Source of the DNA: Rossellomorea sp. y25
GTDB taxonomy: Bacteria > Bacillota > Bacilli > Bacillales > Bacillaceae_B
Assembly (NCBI RefSeq): GCF_038049935.1
Contig: NZ_CP145886.1
Location: 558,001-622,000, forward strand
Length of the DNA stretch: 64,000 bases
Reading direction: 5' to 3'
Positions 44,037 to 52,143 of the stretch are shown here, in pieces (within the stretch, counting starts at the first letter, position 1; every line of letters starts with the position of its first letter). Made by a program: the position numbers and the translations under genes. The notes below the pieces were generated by a model. The model saw only the letters and a program-made list of their open reading frames with translations, was not told the origin of the DNA and ran no database searches.

Positions 44037-44445
44037 TAAATTTTTTAAAGGGGTTTTGTTAGGTGCCGCAGCAGGAGGTTTGCTTTCCCTGCTGGATAGA
44101 ACGACCCGTCAGGAAATGGGGACATCTTTAAAGAACAGTGGGAATTATATTTCAACGTACTCAAAAAATCCTCAAAGACTGGTCGAGTCATCGAAGGAAG
44201 TGTATGAGAAATTACGTACGACTGCCGATCAGGTCAGCAGGGATATTCAATTTATCAGTGAAAAGGTAGATGAAATCAAAGGGATGACTCCACAGGTGAA
44301 AGAAATCATCGAGGAAACAAAAGAAACCTTTGAAGACTCTTCAGAAACCTATAAAGATACGTTTTCAGATAGGGAAACATCAAATGAACTAACAACTCAG
44401 GATGAAGAAAATCAACCGATTGCTTCATCATTCAAGGGATATTAA
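44026..44445 (+). CDS. yfkI: YtxH-like protein (YfkI position)
   Basis: 139 residues. N-terminal Gly/Ala-rich hydrophobic segment 'FFKGVLLGAAAGGLLSLLDRTTR' followed by a long helical, then acidic Ser/Thr/Glu-rich tail; this is the YtxH domain pattern. Symbol by position between yfkJ and yfkH. Probably a small membrane-attached stress protein; mechanism unknown. Confidence 0.82.
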   Translation: MGSNKFFKGVLLGAAAGGLLSLLDRTTRQEMGTSLKNSGNYISTYSKNPQRLVESSKEVYEKLRTTADQVSRDIQFISEKVDEIKGMTPQVKEIIEETKETFEDSSETYKDTFSDRETSNELTTQDEENQPIASSFKGY

Positions 44446-44462
44446 TTAAACGAGGTGAGAAT

Positions 44463-45305
44463 ATGCCGGATGAGACGGTCAAAGGAGGATGGAAAGGATT
44501 TTCAAAAAGTCTTTTCTCAAATATTAGTGCGAATGATGTAACGGGGCTAGCCGCGCAAATTGCCTATTACTTTCTTTTATCGCTCTTTCCACTGCTGATT
44601 TTTATCGTAACACTTTTACCATACCTTCCCGTTGAGCAGGGTGACATCCTGGGTCTGGTCAGGGATTTTGCTCCAGGGGAAACGATGTCCATGATCGAGG
44701 AAACGCTTCAGGACATCATGTCGAACCGGAATTCCGGTTTACTGTCTGTCAGTATCATCGCCACGATCTGGTCGGCTTCCAACGGAATGAATGCCATCGT
44801 GAAAAGTTTAAACCGTGCCTATGATGTTGAGGAGACAAGATCATTCATTGCGACCCGTCTCATGTCTATTCTATTGACACTAGCCATGATTCTCGTATTT
44901 GTCATAGCTCTTTTACTTCCGGTGTTCGGGAAACAGATCGGTCTTTTATTATTTTCTCAATTCGGATTTTCAGAGCAATTTTTAACGGTATGGAACGGGA
45001 TTCGCTGGGCGATCAGTCCCATCATCCTGTTTATTATTTTCGTAGGGTTGTATTTCTTTGCTCCAAGTAAACGGATCAAATGCTTAAGCGCGTTCCCCGG
45101 GGCGATCTTTGCGACGCTTGGCTGGGTACTCGCATCCTTGGCATTTTCTTATTACGTAGGAAGCTTCGGAAATTATTCGGCCACATACGGCAGCATCGGA
45201 GGGATCATCGTCCTCATGATCTGGTTCTACTTAACGGGAATCATCATCATGATCGGCGGAGAAATCAATGCACTGGTCACGATTAAAGACAAAGATTCAT
45301 GTTAA
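44463..45305 (+). CDS. yfkH: YihY/BrkB family membrane protein YfkH
   Basis: 280 residues, six membrane helices. 'DVTGLAAQIAYYFLLSLFPLLIFI', 'WSASNGMNAIVKSLNRAYDVEETRSF' and 'GSIGGIIVLMIWFYLTGIIIMIGGEINA' (motif segments) define the YihY/BrkB family, once called ribonuclease BN. Function in Bacillus not established. GAGGTGAG precedes ATG 44463. Confidence 0.92.
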   Translation: MPDETVKGGWKGFSKSLFSNISANDVTGLAAQIAYYFLLSLFPLLIFIVTLLPYLPVEQGDILGLVRDFAPGETMSMIEETLQDIMSNRNSGLLSVSIIATIWSASNGMNAIVKSLNRAYDVEETRSFIATRLMSILLTLAMILVFVIALLLPVFGKQIGLLLFSQFGFSEQFLTVWNGIRWAISPIILFIIFVGLYFFAPSKRIKCLSAFPGAIFATLGWVLASLAFSYYVGSFGNYSATYGSIGGIIVLMIWFYLTGIIIMIGGEINALVTIKDKDSC

Positions 45306-45347
45306 AATAGGGGAAAGACTCCCCGGACATAGTACAGGTCAAAGTAG

Positions 45348-45394
45348 GGGAAGATTCTATTAAACGTGACGTTTAGTAGGTCTTCTTTTTTTAT
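45348..45394 (+). terminator. Terminator of the yfkJIH operon
   Basis: GAAGATTCTATTAAACGT pairs with ACGTTTAGTAGGTCTTC around one base, followed by TTTTTTT. Confidence 0.8.
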
Positions 45395-45420
45395 GTATAT
45401 AAGAAAGAGAGGTGGTCCCC

Positions 45421-47160
45421 TTGTTGATAGCTGCGATGGTGGAGAGGCTTGGTATCATTGTGACGATTGCTTTTATTATGACCAGGATCAGCTTCTTCCG
45501 TCATCTTATTGAACAACGAACCCATGTGAAGAAAACCCAGACTTTTTTGCTCATATTGCTATTTGGTTTCTTCGGGATCGTTGGTACATATACAGGATTG
45601 ATCGTGAATCCGTTTCAAGAGGAATATACAAAATGGCAGTGGCATCTTCAGCAGAATGAAGCGATTGCCAATTCAAGGGTGATCGGTGTCGTGGTCGCCG
45701 GGTTACTGGGTGGTCCATGGATCGGACTAGGAGCTGGATTGGTCGCTGGGGTCCACCGGTATTTTCTTGGAGGATTCACGGCATTCTCGTGCGGGATCTC
45801 GACGGTGTTAGCTGGATTACTGGCGGGGTGGATCGGGAAGCGGGAAAAGAAGAACAGGCTTGTTTCCCCTCAAAAAGCGTTTTTGGTTGGCTTTGTCGCA
45901 GAAGGGATGCAGATGCTTCTCATTCTTCTATTATCGAAGCCGTTTGATGATGCGTATTTACTCGTTTCCGATATCGGATGGCCGATGATCCTTGCAAATG
46001 GAGTCGGAACCGGGATTTTCCTGCTGATCATTAAAAGCGTTTTTTATGAAGAAGAGCGGATGGGAGCGGCTCAATCCCAGAAAGCACTGCGATTGGCAGA
46101 TAGCACGGTGAAATATATGCGAAAAGGATTGAATGCCGCCTCTGCACAGGCAACGTGTGAGATCCTGATGAGAGATGTGAACGCGCTGGCAGTTTCCATC
46201 ACGAACACTTCCCACATCCTCGCTCATGTAGGTCTTGCCTCGGATCACCATCAACAAGGGCGCCCGATTCAAACCGAAGCCACGAAACGGGTCATCGAAA
46301 CGGGAGAGCTCATGAAGGTGGGAAGAGAGGATATTCAATGTGACCGGAATGGATGCCCATTGGGAGCCGCGATCATGGCGCCTCTTTTAAAAGGGGGAGA
46401 AATTGTCGGGACGCTTAAATTCTATTTTCATTCGGAAAAAGAAATATCGCCGATCCTGATGGAATTAACGAAGGGGATCGCGACCCTGCTTAGCCATCAG
46501 CTGGAGCTTGCTGAAATCGATACCCATAAAGAGCTTGCGAAAGAGTCAGAAGTAAAGGCGCTGCAGGCACAGATCAATCCGCATTTCTTATTCAATACCA
46601 TCAATGTCATCGTATCGTTGACGAGGATCAATCCCGATAAGGCGAGGACCCTTCTGATTTCACTATCTCAATTTGTCCGTCAGAACCTGACAGGAAGCAC
46701 GAAATCCACCTCGACCCTTAAAGAAGAAGGACAGCATGTAAAGGCCTATCTCGCCATTGAAGAAGCACGATTTTTTGACCGGCTGGAAGTGGTGTATGAG
46801 ATTGACGAAGATGCTCTGCAGGCGAAAGTCCCTTCGATTACCCTTCAGCCTCTTGTTGAAAATGCGATTAAGCACGGGATGAAGAATGTTGAAGAAGGAT
46901 TTGTGCTCAAGATCTTGATTGCGCTTAATGGTGATGAGGTGACTGTCCGTGTTGAGGATAACGGCGCGGGGATTGATGAAGAGAGACTGGAGAAGCTTTT
47001 GCTTGAGCCTGTGGAATCACAGTCCGGTACAGGTATCGGACTCTATAACGTGAACAAACGATTGGAAATGATGATGGGGAAAGAAGCAGGTCTATCGATC
47101 ACTTCATCAATAGGAAATGGAACCACCGTTGAATTTACGGTAAGGAGTGATAAAGAATGA
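45421..47160 (+). CDS. lytS: LytS-type sensor histidine kinase
   Basis: 579 residues. N-terminal 5TMR-LYT membrane domain (helices to about 200; 'NSRVIGVVVAGLLGGPWIGLGAGLVAGVHRY'), a GAF domain (about 225-360) and a LytS-type kinase with phospho-His388 in 'QAQINPHFLFNTINVI' and the ATPase motifs 'LQPLVENAIKHGM', 'DNGAGI' and 'GTGIGLYNVNKRL'. LytS/BtsS kinases sense extracellular pyruvate. TTG 45421 (GAGG eight nt upstream) is preferred to GTG 45412, which sits on the ribosome site. Overlaps the regulator gene by 4 nt. Confidence 0.93.
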   Translation: MLIAAMVERLGIIVTIAFIMTRISFFRHLIEQRTHVKKTQTFLLILLFGFFGIVGTYTGLIVNPFQEEYTKWQWHLQQNEAIANSRVIGVVVAGLLGGPWIGLGAGLVAGVHRYFLGGFTAFSCGISTVLAGLLAGWIGKREKKNRLVSPQKAFLVGFVAEGMQMLLILLLSKPFDDAYLLVSDIGWPMILANGVGTGIFLLIIKSVFYEEERMGAAQSQKALRLADSTVKYMRKGLNAASAQATCEILMRDVNALAVSITNTSHILAHVGLASDHHQQGRPIQTEATKRVIETGELMKVGREDIQCDRNGCPLGAAIMAPLLKGGEIVGTLKFYFHSEKEISPILMELTKGIATLLSHQLELAEIDTHKELAKESEVKALQAQINPHFLFNTINVIVSLTRINPDKARTLLISLSQFVRQNLTGSTKSTSTLKEEGQHVKAYLAIEEARFFDRLEVVYEIDEDALQAKVPSITLQPLVENAIKHGMKNVEEGFVLKILIALNGDEVTVRVEDNGAGIDEERLEKLLLEPVESQSGTGIGLYNVNKRLEMMMGKEAGLSITSSIGNGTTVEFTVRSDKE

Positions 47161-47879
47161 AAGTCGCCATTATTGATGACGAACCATATAGCCGGGAGGA
47201 AATGAAGCATCTATTAAGCGGTTATTCATGGGTGGAAGTAGTCGGAGAAGCAAGCTCTGCCGAAAAGGGATTGGAAATCATTTTAACAAAAGAACCTGAT
47301 GTCCTATTCCTTGATATTGAAATGCCGGGCATGAGCGGGGTCGACTTAGCAGAAGCCCTGCAAAAAATGAAGCACAAACCGGAAATCGTCTTTGCCACTG
47401 CGTATCCGGATTATGCCCTTAAAGCGTTCCGGGTTGAGGCCGTTGACTACTTATTGAAACCATTTGAAGAAGATCAGCTCGGGCAAACGATGGATCGGTT
47501 GAAGAATCTTTTGAAAGTGGGAGTGAAAGAGCAAAGCGAGAGTCCGTCGATGGGGAAACTGGCGGTTCAGGATGAAGACAAAATTGTATTCATCAGCCCG
47601 AAAGACATTCTATATATCTTCCGTGAAGAGCGGGAAACCTTTATTTGTACGGAGAGGAAGAAGTATACGTGCCGCTTGCCGATCAAGGAATTGGAATCGA
47701 AGCTCAGTACATATCCATTTTTCCGGGTTCATAAAAGCTACCTCGTTCAGCTGCCCTTCGTGGAGGAGCTCATCCCGTGGGGGAGCGGTGTGTATCAGCT
47801 GAAGGTTCATGGAGCGGAAGAAGCAATTCCAGTGAGCCGGAATTATGTGAAAGAATTGAGGGAGCGGTTGGAGTTGTAG
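47157..47879 (+). CDS. lytT: LytTR-family response regulator
   Basis: 240 residues. Receiver domain with phospho-acceptor Asp53 (VLFLDIEMPG), Thr switch (FATAYPDYALKAF) and Lys in 'DYLLKPFEED', then a LytTR DNA-binding domain ('PKDILYIFREERETFICT', 'FFRVHKSYLVQLPFVEELIPWGSG', 'IPVSRNYVKELRERL'). Partner of the upstream kinase. The downstream cstA gene is its likely target by analogy with BtsSR-BtsT in E. coli and LytST-pftAB in B. subtilis. Confidence 0.93.
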   Translation: MKVAIIDDEPYSREEMKHLLSGYSWVEVVGEASSAEKGLEIILTKEPDVLFLDIEMPGMSGVDLAEALQKMKHKPEIVFATAYPDYALKAFRVEAVDYLLKPFEEDQLGQTMDRLKNLLKVGVKEQSESPSMGKLAVQDEDKIVFISPKDILYIFREERETFICTERKKYTCRLPIKELESKLSTYPFFRVHKSYLVQLPFVEELIPWGSGVYQLKVHGAEEAIPVSRNYVKELRERLEL

Positions 47880-47908
47880 GTGGGGGTGTTTTTTTGAGAG
47901 TTTGGTTT

Positions 47909-48120
47909 GTACCAGGTGCAATTGATGTTGTTTGTAATGGGTACAGGTTAATGGATTTGTACCAGGTACATATACGGTTTATTGTACCAGGTACAAATAT
48001 GGTTCATTGTACCAGGTACAAATTTGGCTTTTGGTACCTGGTACAAATCAAGCATCTGGTGCCAGGCACCAAACCCGTCATCAGTGCCAGGCACCAAACC
48101 ATCTAATAGTGCCAGGCACC
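47909..48120. repeat. 25-bp tandem array of GTACCAGGTAC/GTGCCAGGCAC palindromes (9 units)
   Basis: Palindromic cores begin at 47909, 47934, 47959, 47984, 48009, 48034, 48059, 48084 and 48109, a step of exactly 25 bp. Early units read GTACCAGGTAC, the sixth is GTACCTGGTAC and the last three GTGCCAGGCAC, so sequence drifts along the array while spacing stays fixed. It lies between lytT and the cstA promoter. Confidence 0.95.
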
Positions 48121-48194
48121 CATCATCTCCACCATGCACATTAACCCCCGCTCAGAACATCTCAACCCCGATTTACGACATCTTGAACAGAATG

Positions 48195-48224
48195 TGACAA
48201 AACTGTGAATTTGATTGCTATAAT
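48195..48224 (+). promoter_or_regulatory. SigA promoter of cstA
   Basis: TGACAA (48195-48200), an 18-nt spacer and perfect TATAAT (48219-48224). Confidence 0.6.
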
Positions 48225-48237
48225 GAAAGCGTATTCA
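48224..48237 (+). promoter_or_regulatory. CcpA (cre) site at the cstA promoter
   Basis: TGAAAGCGTATTCA fits TGNAARCGNWWWCA at every position and lies just after the -10 box, a place where CcpA would block initiation in glucose. Confidence 0.8.
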
Positions 48238-48263
48238 CAAATGAACGAAAGGGGATCATAAGC

Positions 48264-49712
48264 ATGGTCACATTTCTGGTCTCGATTGTTGTATTAATTA
48301 TCGGTTATTTCACATATGGAAAATTAATTGAAAAGATTTTTGGAATTAATGAAAGTCGTTCGACTCCTGCTTATGCGAAGGCGGATGGAGTGGATTATGT
48401 ACCAATGAAGACGGGTAAAAATTCTATGATCCAGCTTTTGAATATCGCGGGTGTAGGACCCATTTTCGGTCCGATCATGGGAGCACTTTATGGACCGGTC
48501 GCTTTCCTTTGGATCGTACTCGGTGCGATTTTTGCCGGAGCGGTGCATGATTACTTAACGGGGATGATTTCGATCCGTAACGGTGGAGCTCATTTACCGG
48601 AGCTTGCAGGACGCTTCCTTGGTAAGACGATGAAGCATGTTGTGAACGCATTCTCGATTCTATTACTCGTGCTGGTGGGTACGGTTTTCGTTACAGCACC
48701 TGCAGCATTGATCGCGAATCTGACGCCAGCCTGGATTTCTTTAGGTGTTATTATCGCCGCAATTTTTATTTATTATATTGTCGCAACCCTATTACCGATT
48801 GATAAAATCATCGGTAAAGTATATCCGCTTTTCGGAGCACTGCTTGTAGTGAGTGCAGTTGGTATCGGAGCGGGATTAGTAATTACCGGGGCGGATATTC
48901 CTGAGATCAGCTTAACGAATATGCATCCTGAATCAGTAGCGATTTTCCCATTATTATTCTTGACGATTTCTTGTGGGGCACTTTCAGGGTTCCATGCCAC
49001 ACAATCACCAATCATTTCAAGAACGACTCAAAATGAAAAGAACGGACGCAAAATTTTCTACGGAATGATGATTTTAGAAGCGATCATTGCGATGATCTGG
49101 GCAGCAGCTGCCATGAGCTTATTCCAGCCTGGTGAACTGAATGCCATCCTGAAAGAAGGCGGACCTGCAGCGGTTGTAAGTGAAGTATCGATCCTTATGC
49201 TTGGATCAATCGGTGGAACACTCGCCATCCTTGGAGTAATCATTCTTCCGATCACGTCTGGTGATACATCATTCAGAAGTGCGCGTATGATCATTGCCGA
49301 TTATATCAAAGTAGGACAAGTGAAAATCTCGAGCAGACTTTGGATTGCGATTCCATTGTTCGTGATCTCGGTCGTATTGACCCGAATTGATTTTAATCTA
49401 TTATGGAGATATTTCTCCTGGGCGAACCAATCGACAGCAATGATTGCTCTTTGGGTAGGTGCCATGTATCTGGCCCTCCAAAAGAAACCGCACTGGGTCG
49501 CAACGATTCCAGCGATCTTCATGACAATGGTGACATTCACTTATATCCTGAATGCACCAATCGGTTTCGGTTTATCCATGGGTACAGCCTATATGGGAGC
49601 AACAGTCGTAACCATCGCCGCAATCTTAGCTTTTATTTACACATTAAGAAAGCGCTTAAACGATGGATCCGTCATTCAAGTCGACGAAGACGTACCTCAA
49701 ACGGCAGCTTGA
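48264..49712 (+). CDS. cstA: CstA-family peptide/pyruvate transporter
   Basis: 482 residues, about fifteen membrane helices. 'DYVPMKTGKNSMIQLLNIAGVGPIFGPIMGALYGP', 'LTISCGALSGFHATQSPIISRTTQNEKNGRKIFYGMM' and 'ITSGDTSFRSARMIIADYI' (motif segments) define CstA. Known members import peptides or, for BtsT, pyruvate with protons. At 482 residues it is of the shorter Bacillus type. The upstream lytST pair and the cre site argue for pyruvate or another overflow substrate taken up when preferred sugar is gone. AAAGGGG precedes ATG 48264. Confidence 0.93.
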   Translation: MVTFLVSIVVLIIGYFTYGKLIEKIFGINESRSTPAYAKADGVDYVPMKTGKNSMIQLLNIAGVGPIFGPIMGALYGPVAFLWIVLGAIFAGAVHDYLTGMISIRNGGAHLPELAGRFLGKTMKHVVNAFSILLLVLVGTVFVTAPAALIANLTPAWISLGVIIAAIFIYYIVATLLPIDKIIGKVYPLFGALLVVSAVGIGAGLVITGADIPEISLTNMHPESVAIFPLLFLTISCGALSGFHATQSPIISRTTQNEKNGRKIFYGMMILEAIIAMIWAAAAMSLFQPGELNAILKEGGPAAVVSEVSILMLGSIGGTLAILGVIILPITSGDTSFRSARMIIADYIKVGQVKISSRLWIAIPLFVISVVLTRIDFNLLWRYFSWANQSTAMIALWVGAMYLALQKKPHWVATIPAIFMTMVTFTYILNAPIGFGLSMGTAYMGATVVTIAAILAFIYTLRKRLNDGSVIQVDEDVPQTAA

Positions 49713-49717
49713 TTAGA

Positions 49718-49757
49718 AAAGAGTTTTCCGGTAATTACCGGGAGACTCTTTTCATTT
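49718..49757 (+). terminator. Terminator of cstA
   Basis: AAAAGAGTTTTCCGGTA/TACCGGGAGACTCTTTT stem followed by a T-rich tract. Confidence 0.85.
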
Positions 49758-49830
49758 TTGGCACAAAATAAGAATGGTTCAAAAACCACAAGTTTTCTTG
49801 ATGACGACTACTTATTAGGAGTGATTCAGC

Positions 49831-49935
49831 ATGACAAAGAAAACGAAAAAAGACGGCGGTACAAAGCAAAACGGCAAGCACAAACCGAAACAGAAAACAT
49901 CCGGTTCTGCTAACGGGCAGAATGGATATCACTAG
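49831..49935 (+). CDS. Very small basic protein (34 aa)
   Basis: MTKKTKKDGGTKQNGKHKPK followed by 14 polar residues, entirely hydrophilic. ATTAGGAGTG lies seven nt before ATG 49831 and a terminator follows the stop, so it looks like a real gene. Composition resembles small spore or nucleic-acid-binding proteins, but I cannot name the family. Confidence 0.65.
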   Translation: MTKKTKKDGGTKQNGKHKPKQKTSGSANGQNGYH

Positions 49936-49943
49936 AAAATGAC

Positions 49944-49974
49944 GGCCAATCCTTTACGGGTTGGCTTTTTTATT
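49944..49974 (+). terminator. Terminator of the 34-aa gene
   Basis: GCCAATCC/GGGTTGGC (G-U pair allowed) with TTTTTT. Confidence 0.75.
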
Positions 49975-50059
49975 TGGAACTTGAGATGTTTTCTGGTGGT
50001 GGATGTATTATAATAGAGGTAGTTTCAAAAATTTAGTAGTCTCAAAAGGAGATTCCATT

Positions 50060-50260
50060 ATGTCGAATAATAATGATCAGCAAATACAGCCAGAAAAGAA
50101 AAAAATCAGCCTGCAGGAAGCAATGAAGCAGCAGCTGGCAAAGAAGAAAGAAGCTCAGGCAGGCGGCAAGCAAGCAACTGGGGGCATTGCTTCCAATCAA
50201 CGCATGCAAAGTCAACAAACGAAGAAGCCCAGCAATACTCGTCGTAAGATGGGGAGCTAA
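50060..50260 (+). CDS. Small Lys/Gln-rich hypothetical protein (66 aa)
   Basis: MSNNNDQQIQPEKKKISLQE, then AMKQQLAKKKEAQ and a Gly/Gln-rich basic tail. Probably disordered with one helix. AAAAGGAG precedes ATG 50060; an upstream in-frame ATG (50003) is not supported. No known function. Confidence 0.75.
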   Translation: MSNNNDQQIQPEKKKISLQEAMKQQLAKKKEAQAGGKQATGGIASNQRMQSQQTKKPSNTRRKMGS

Positions 50261-50264
50261 TGGG

Positions 50265-50302
50265 GAAGAGCGCTCGGGAATTGGGGAGTGCTCTTTTTTT
50301 TG
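50265..50302 (+). terminator. Terminator of the 66-aa gene
   Basis: AGAGCGCTC/GAGTGCTCT with an 11-nt loop and a run of eight Ts. Confidence 0.8.
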
Positions 50303-50364
50303 TGCTGAAATGTTGCTGTTGGCGGTGGCGGTTGGGTGTGCGAAATATGTCGCTATATGAGGAA

Positions 50365-50481
50365 CGGTCGATATCTTGAAAATACGGTTGATATAAAGAA
50401 AAAACGGTCGATAAATCCCAATAGCGGTTGATAAAATCCTATAAAGGTCGAAAAATCGAAGTAAAAGGTCGATAAAACCGA
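50365..50481 (+). repeat. 20-bp tandem array, core CGGTYGATAAA (6 units)
   Basis: CGGTCGATA/CGGTTGATA-like cores begin at 50365, 50385, 50405, 50425, 50445 and 50466: four exact 20-bp steps and one of 21. Cores alternate between TCG and TTG. It fills most of the gap before the second sigma gene. One lone unit of the same word lies at about 63571. Confidence 0.88.
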
Positions 50482-50538
50482 AGTCAACCTCATCGTCCCA
50501 CCACAATTCCCTTCGAAAATCAACTCCACAAAAAAAAA

Positions 50539-50565
50539 TCAAACTTTTTCGTCTCCGCTGTCGTC
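50539..50565 (+). promoter_or_regulatory. ECF-type promoter of the second sigma gene
   Basis: TCAAAC, 17 nt, CGTC, close to the Bacillus ECF consensus TGAAAC-N16-17-CGTM, 28 nt before the start codon; suggests autoregulation. Confidence 0.6.
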
Positions 50566-50593
50566 AAAGTACTAGAAAAGAGGTGATCTCCGA

Positions 50594-51145
50594 TTGAATG
50601 AAGTCCAGGAATGCGAATTCACCGAGTCAAAGGAGGATATTCTGGAAGAAGTGATGAATGAATACGGCAAAGAGGTGTTGTATATCGCTTATTCTTATGT
50701 GAAGGATCACAGTCTTGCTGAAGATATTGCTCAAGAGGTGTTTGTCCGGTTTTATCAAAGGTACGATTCGTTTCGGGGAGACTCCTCGTTGAAGACGTGG
50801 ATCATCCGGATTGCCGTCAATCAGAGTAAGGATCATCTCAAGAAGTGGGAAACGAGGAAGTTGCTTTTTACAAATAAGCTGAGTAAATGGATTCAAGAGA
50901 GCAGGAGTTCATGTCCGGAATCCCACACGATACATAAGGAAATGGGCAGGGAGCTGCATACCAGGTTATTGTCCTTGCCAATCAAATACAGGGAAGTCCT
51001 ATTCCTATTTTATTATGAGGAACTTAAAATCACGGAAATTGCCGATTGCTTGGAAATCAACATCAATACGGCTAAAACCCGTTTGAAAACAGGGAAAGAG
51101 AAACTAAAAAATATGTATCCAAAAGGGGTGCATCAGGATGGATAA
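50594..51145 (+). CDS. ECF-type RNA polymerase sigma factor (second)
   Basis: 183 residues. Region 2 'YGKEVLYIAYSYVKDHSLAEDIAQEVFVRFYQRY' and region 4 'LPIKYREVLFLFYYEELKITEIADCLEININTAKTRLKTGKEKL' (motif segments). TTG 50594 follows GAGGTGATCTCC. It overlaps the next gene, whose product is a one-helix membrane protein, by 8 nt: a sigma/anti-sigma pair unrelated to the RskA pair at 9 kb. Confidence 0.92.
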   Translation: MNEVQECEFTESKEDILEEVMNEYGKEVLYIAYSYVKDHSLAEDIAQEVFVRFYQRYDSFRGDSSLKTWIIRIAVNQSKDHLKKWETRKLLFTNKLSKWIQESRSSCPESHTIHKEMGRELHTRLLSLPIKYREVLFLFYYEELKITEIADCLEININTAKTRLKTGKEKLKNMYPKGVHQDG

Positions 51146-51776
51146 GGAGCTTCAGCGACAGGTTAGAAAAATGACGGAAGAAGGATTACAAGGATTCGAT
51201 TTTAACAGCAAAATGAAGGATCATGTACGGAAAAGAGTGGCTGAGGGGAAGGAGAAAATAGAGTATCGACGCAGGTGGTATGCTCCATTGACCAGTTTTA
51301 CCATTGTTCTCATCGTTGTATTTGCGTTTGCCGTAGTGAAGGGGGAGCAATGGGGAATCCTTGGTAGCGAGAAGCTGAGTGGTTTCTTCACGAATAAATC
51401 GAACTTTGATGTGGAAATCCGCTTTGATGGAGGGATGACCATAAGTACGTTTACGGACACGATTACAAATCAAGATGGTGAGGAAAAAGCTCTAACCTTC
51501 TCTAAAGACGAAATGAGTGAAGTTTACACAAAGATAGAGAGCCTGAATCTGAAAGGGAACAAACAGTTGTCTTACCGGAAAGATTGCACCATTCTATCTC
51601 TTGAGGATTACATGATGAAGATAAGAGTGAATGAAGATGAATATGAATACTATCATTCAGAGTGTGCGACGACGGCTGACAGAAGGGAATTCGACGAGTT
51701 ACGCCAACTCATCATCACCATCATCAAACAAAAACCTGGGTACGAAGAAATGTTAAAGGAAAGATTGAAGGTGTAA
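51138..51776 (+). CDS. Probable membrane anti-sigma factor
   Basis: 212 residues. A charged cytoplasmic N-terminus (1-48) without the ZAS zinc motif, one membrane helix (about 51-68, SFTIVLIVVFAFAVV) and an extracytoplasmic domain of about 140 residues with two cysteines (RKDCTIL, HSECATT) that could form a disulphide. Coupled to the upstream sigma gene, which is the main reason for the call. No domain name recognised; signal sensed unknown. Confidence 0.7.
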   Translation: MDKELQRQVRKMTEEGLQGFDFNSKMKDHVRKRVAEGKEKIEYRRRWYAPLTSFTIVLIVVFAFAVVKGEQWGILGSEKLSGFFTNKSNFDVEIRFDGGMTISTFTDTITNQDGEEKALTFSKDEMSEVYTKIESLNLKGNKQLSYRKDCTILSLEDYMMKIRVNEDEYEYYHSECATTADRREFDELRQLIITIIKQKPGYEEMLKERLKV

Positions 51777-51784
51777 ATATTCCA

Positions 51785-51813
51785 TTTACTTCCTCTCCCA
51801 ATCATGCTATCAT
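51785..51813 (+). promoter_or_regulatory. SigA-type promoter of the T-box leader
   Basis: TTTACT, 17 nt, TATCAT, about 10-15 nt before the start of stem I. Confidence 0.55.
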
Positions 51814-51824
51814 AATAAAAATTT

Positions 51825-52068
51825 CAATTAAATGCCATGAAGAGAAGAGTAGATATCCTGAAATCTTTAACAGAGAGCTCCGGCAGCTGAAAAGGAGCAA
51901 GAGGGACGGTATTGAATCAAGACTCTGAGCAGCGCATCGGAACCGGGCAATGGGGATGGTGTGACGGGAGCTCCCGTTATCGGGCTAGGGTATAAGCCTG
52001 TTGGCCGTACCCGAAAAGGTTAGTATGGCGACATATTAACGAACTGGGGTGGCACCGCGATATCGAAT
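51825..52068 (+). ncRNA. T-box leader of the MFS transporter
   Basis: Typical stem I apical loop AGAGAGCTCC...GGAGC, specifier region TTGAATCAAGACTCTGAG, and the T-box proper CTGGGGTGGCACCGCG (52044-52059). The variable base in TGGCACC is C, which pairs with a discriminator G73, as in tRNA-Ser and many tRNA-Gln. Depending on alignment the specifier reads UCA (Ser, directly after GAA) or CAA (Gln, one purine before the closing helix ACTCT). The element is certain; the amino acid is not. Confidence 0.93.
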
Positions 52069-52110
52069 CTCGCCCCCAAGATCAACGTCTTGGGGGTGGG
52101 ATTTTTTTTG
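52069..52110 (+). terminator. T-box terminator
   Basis: TCTCGCCCCCAAGA/TCTTGGGGGTGGGA stem followed by eight Ts; its 5' arm competes with the antiterminator carrying the T-box sequence. Confidence 0.9.
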
Positions 52111-52143
52111 TTTTTCTAGACATATCGCGGGGAGGAATAACCA

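Noticed and set aside
47777..48197. Open frames across the 25-bp palindrome array
   Set aside because: They exist only because the repeats lack stops; no ribosome sites, and the 25-bp period shifts frame each unit.
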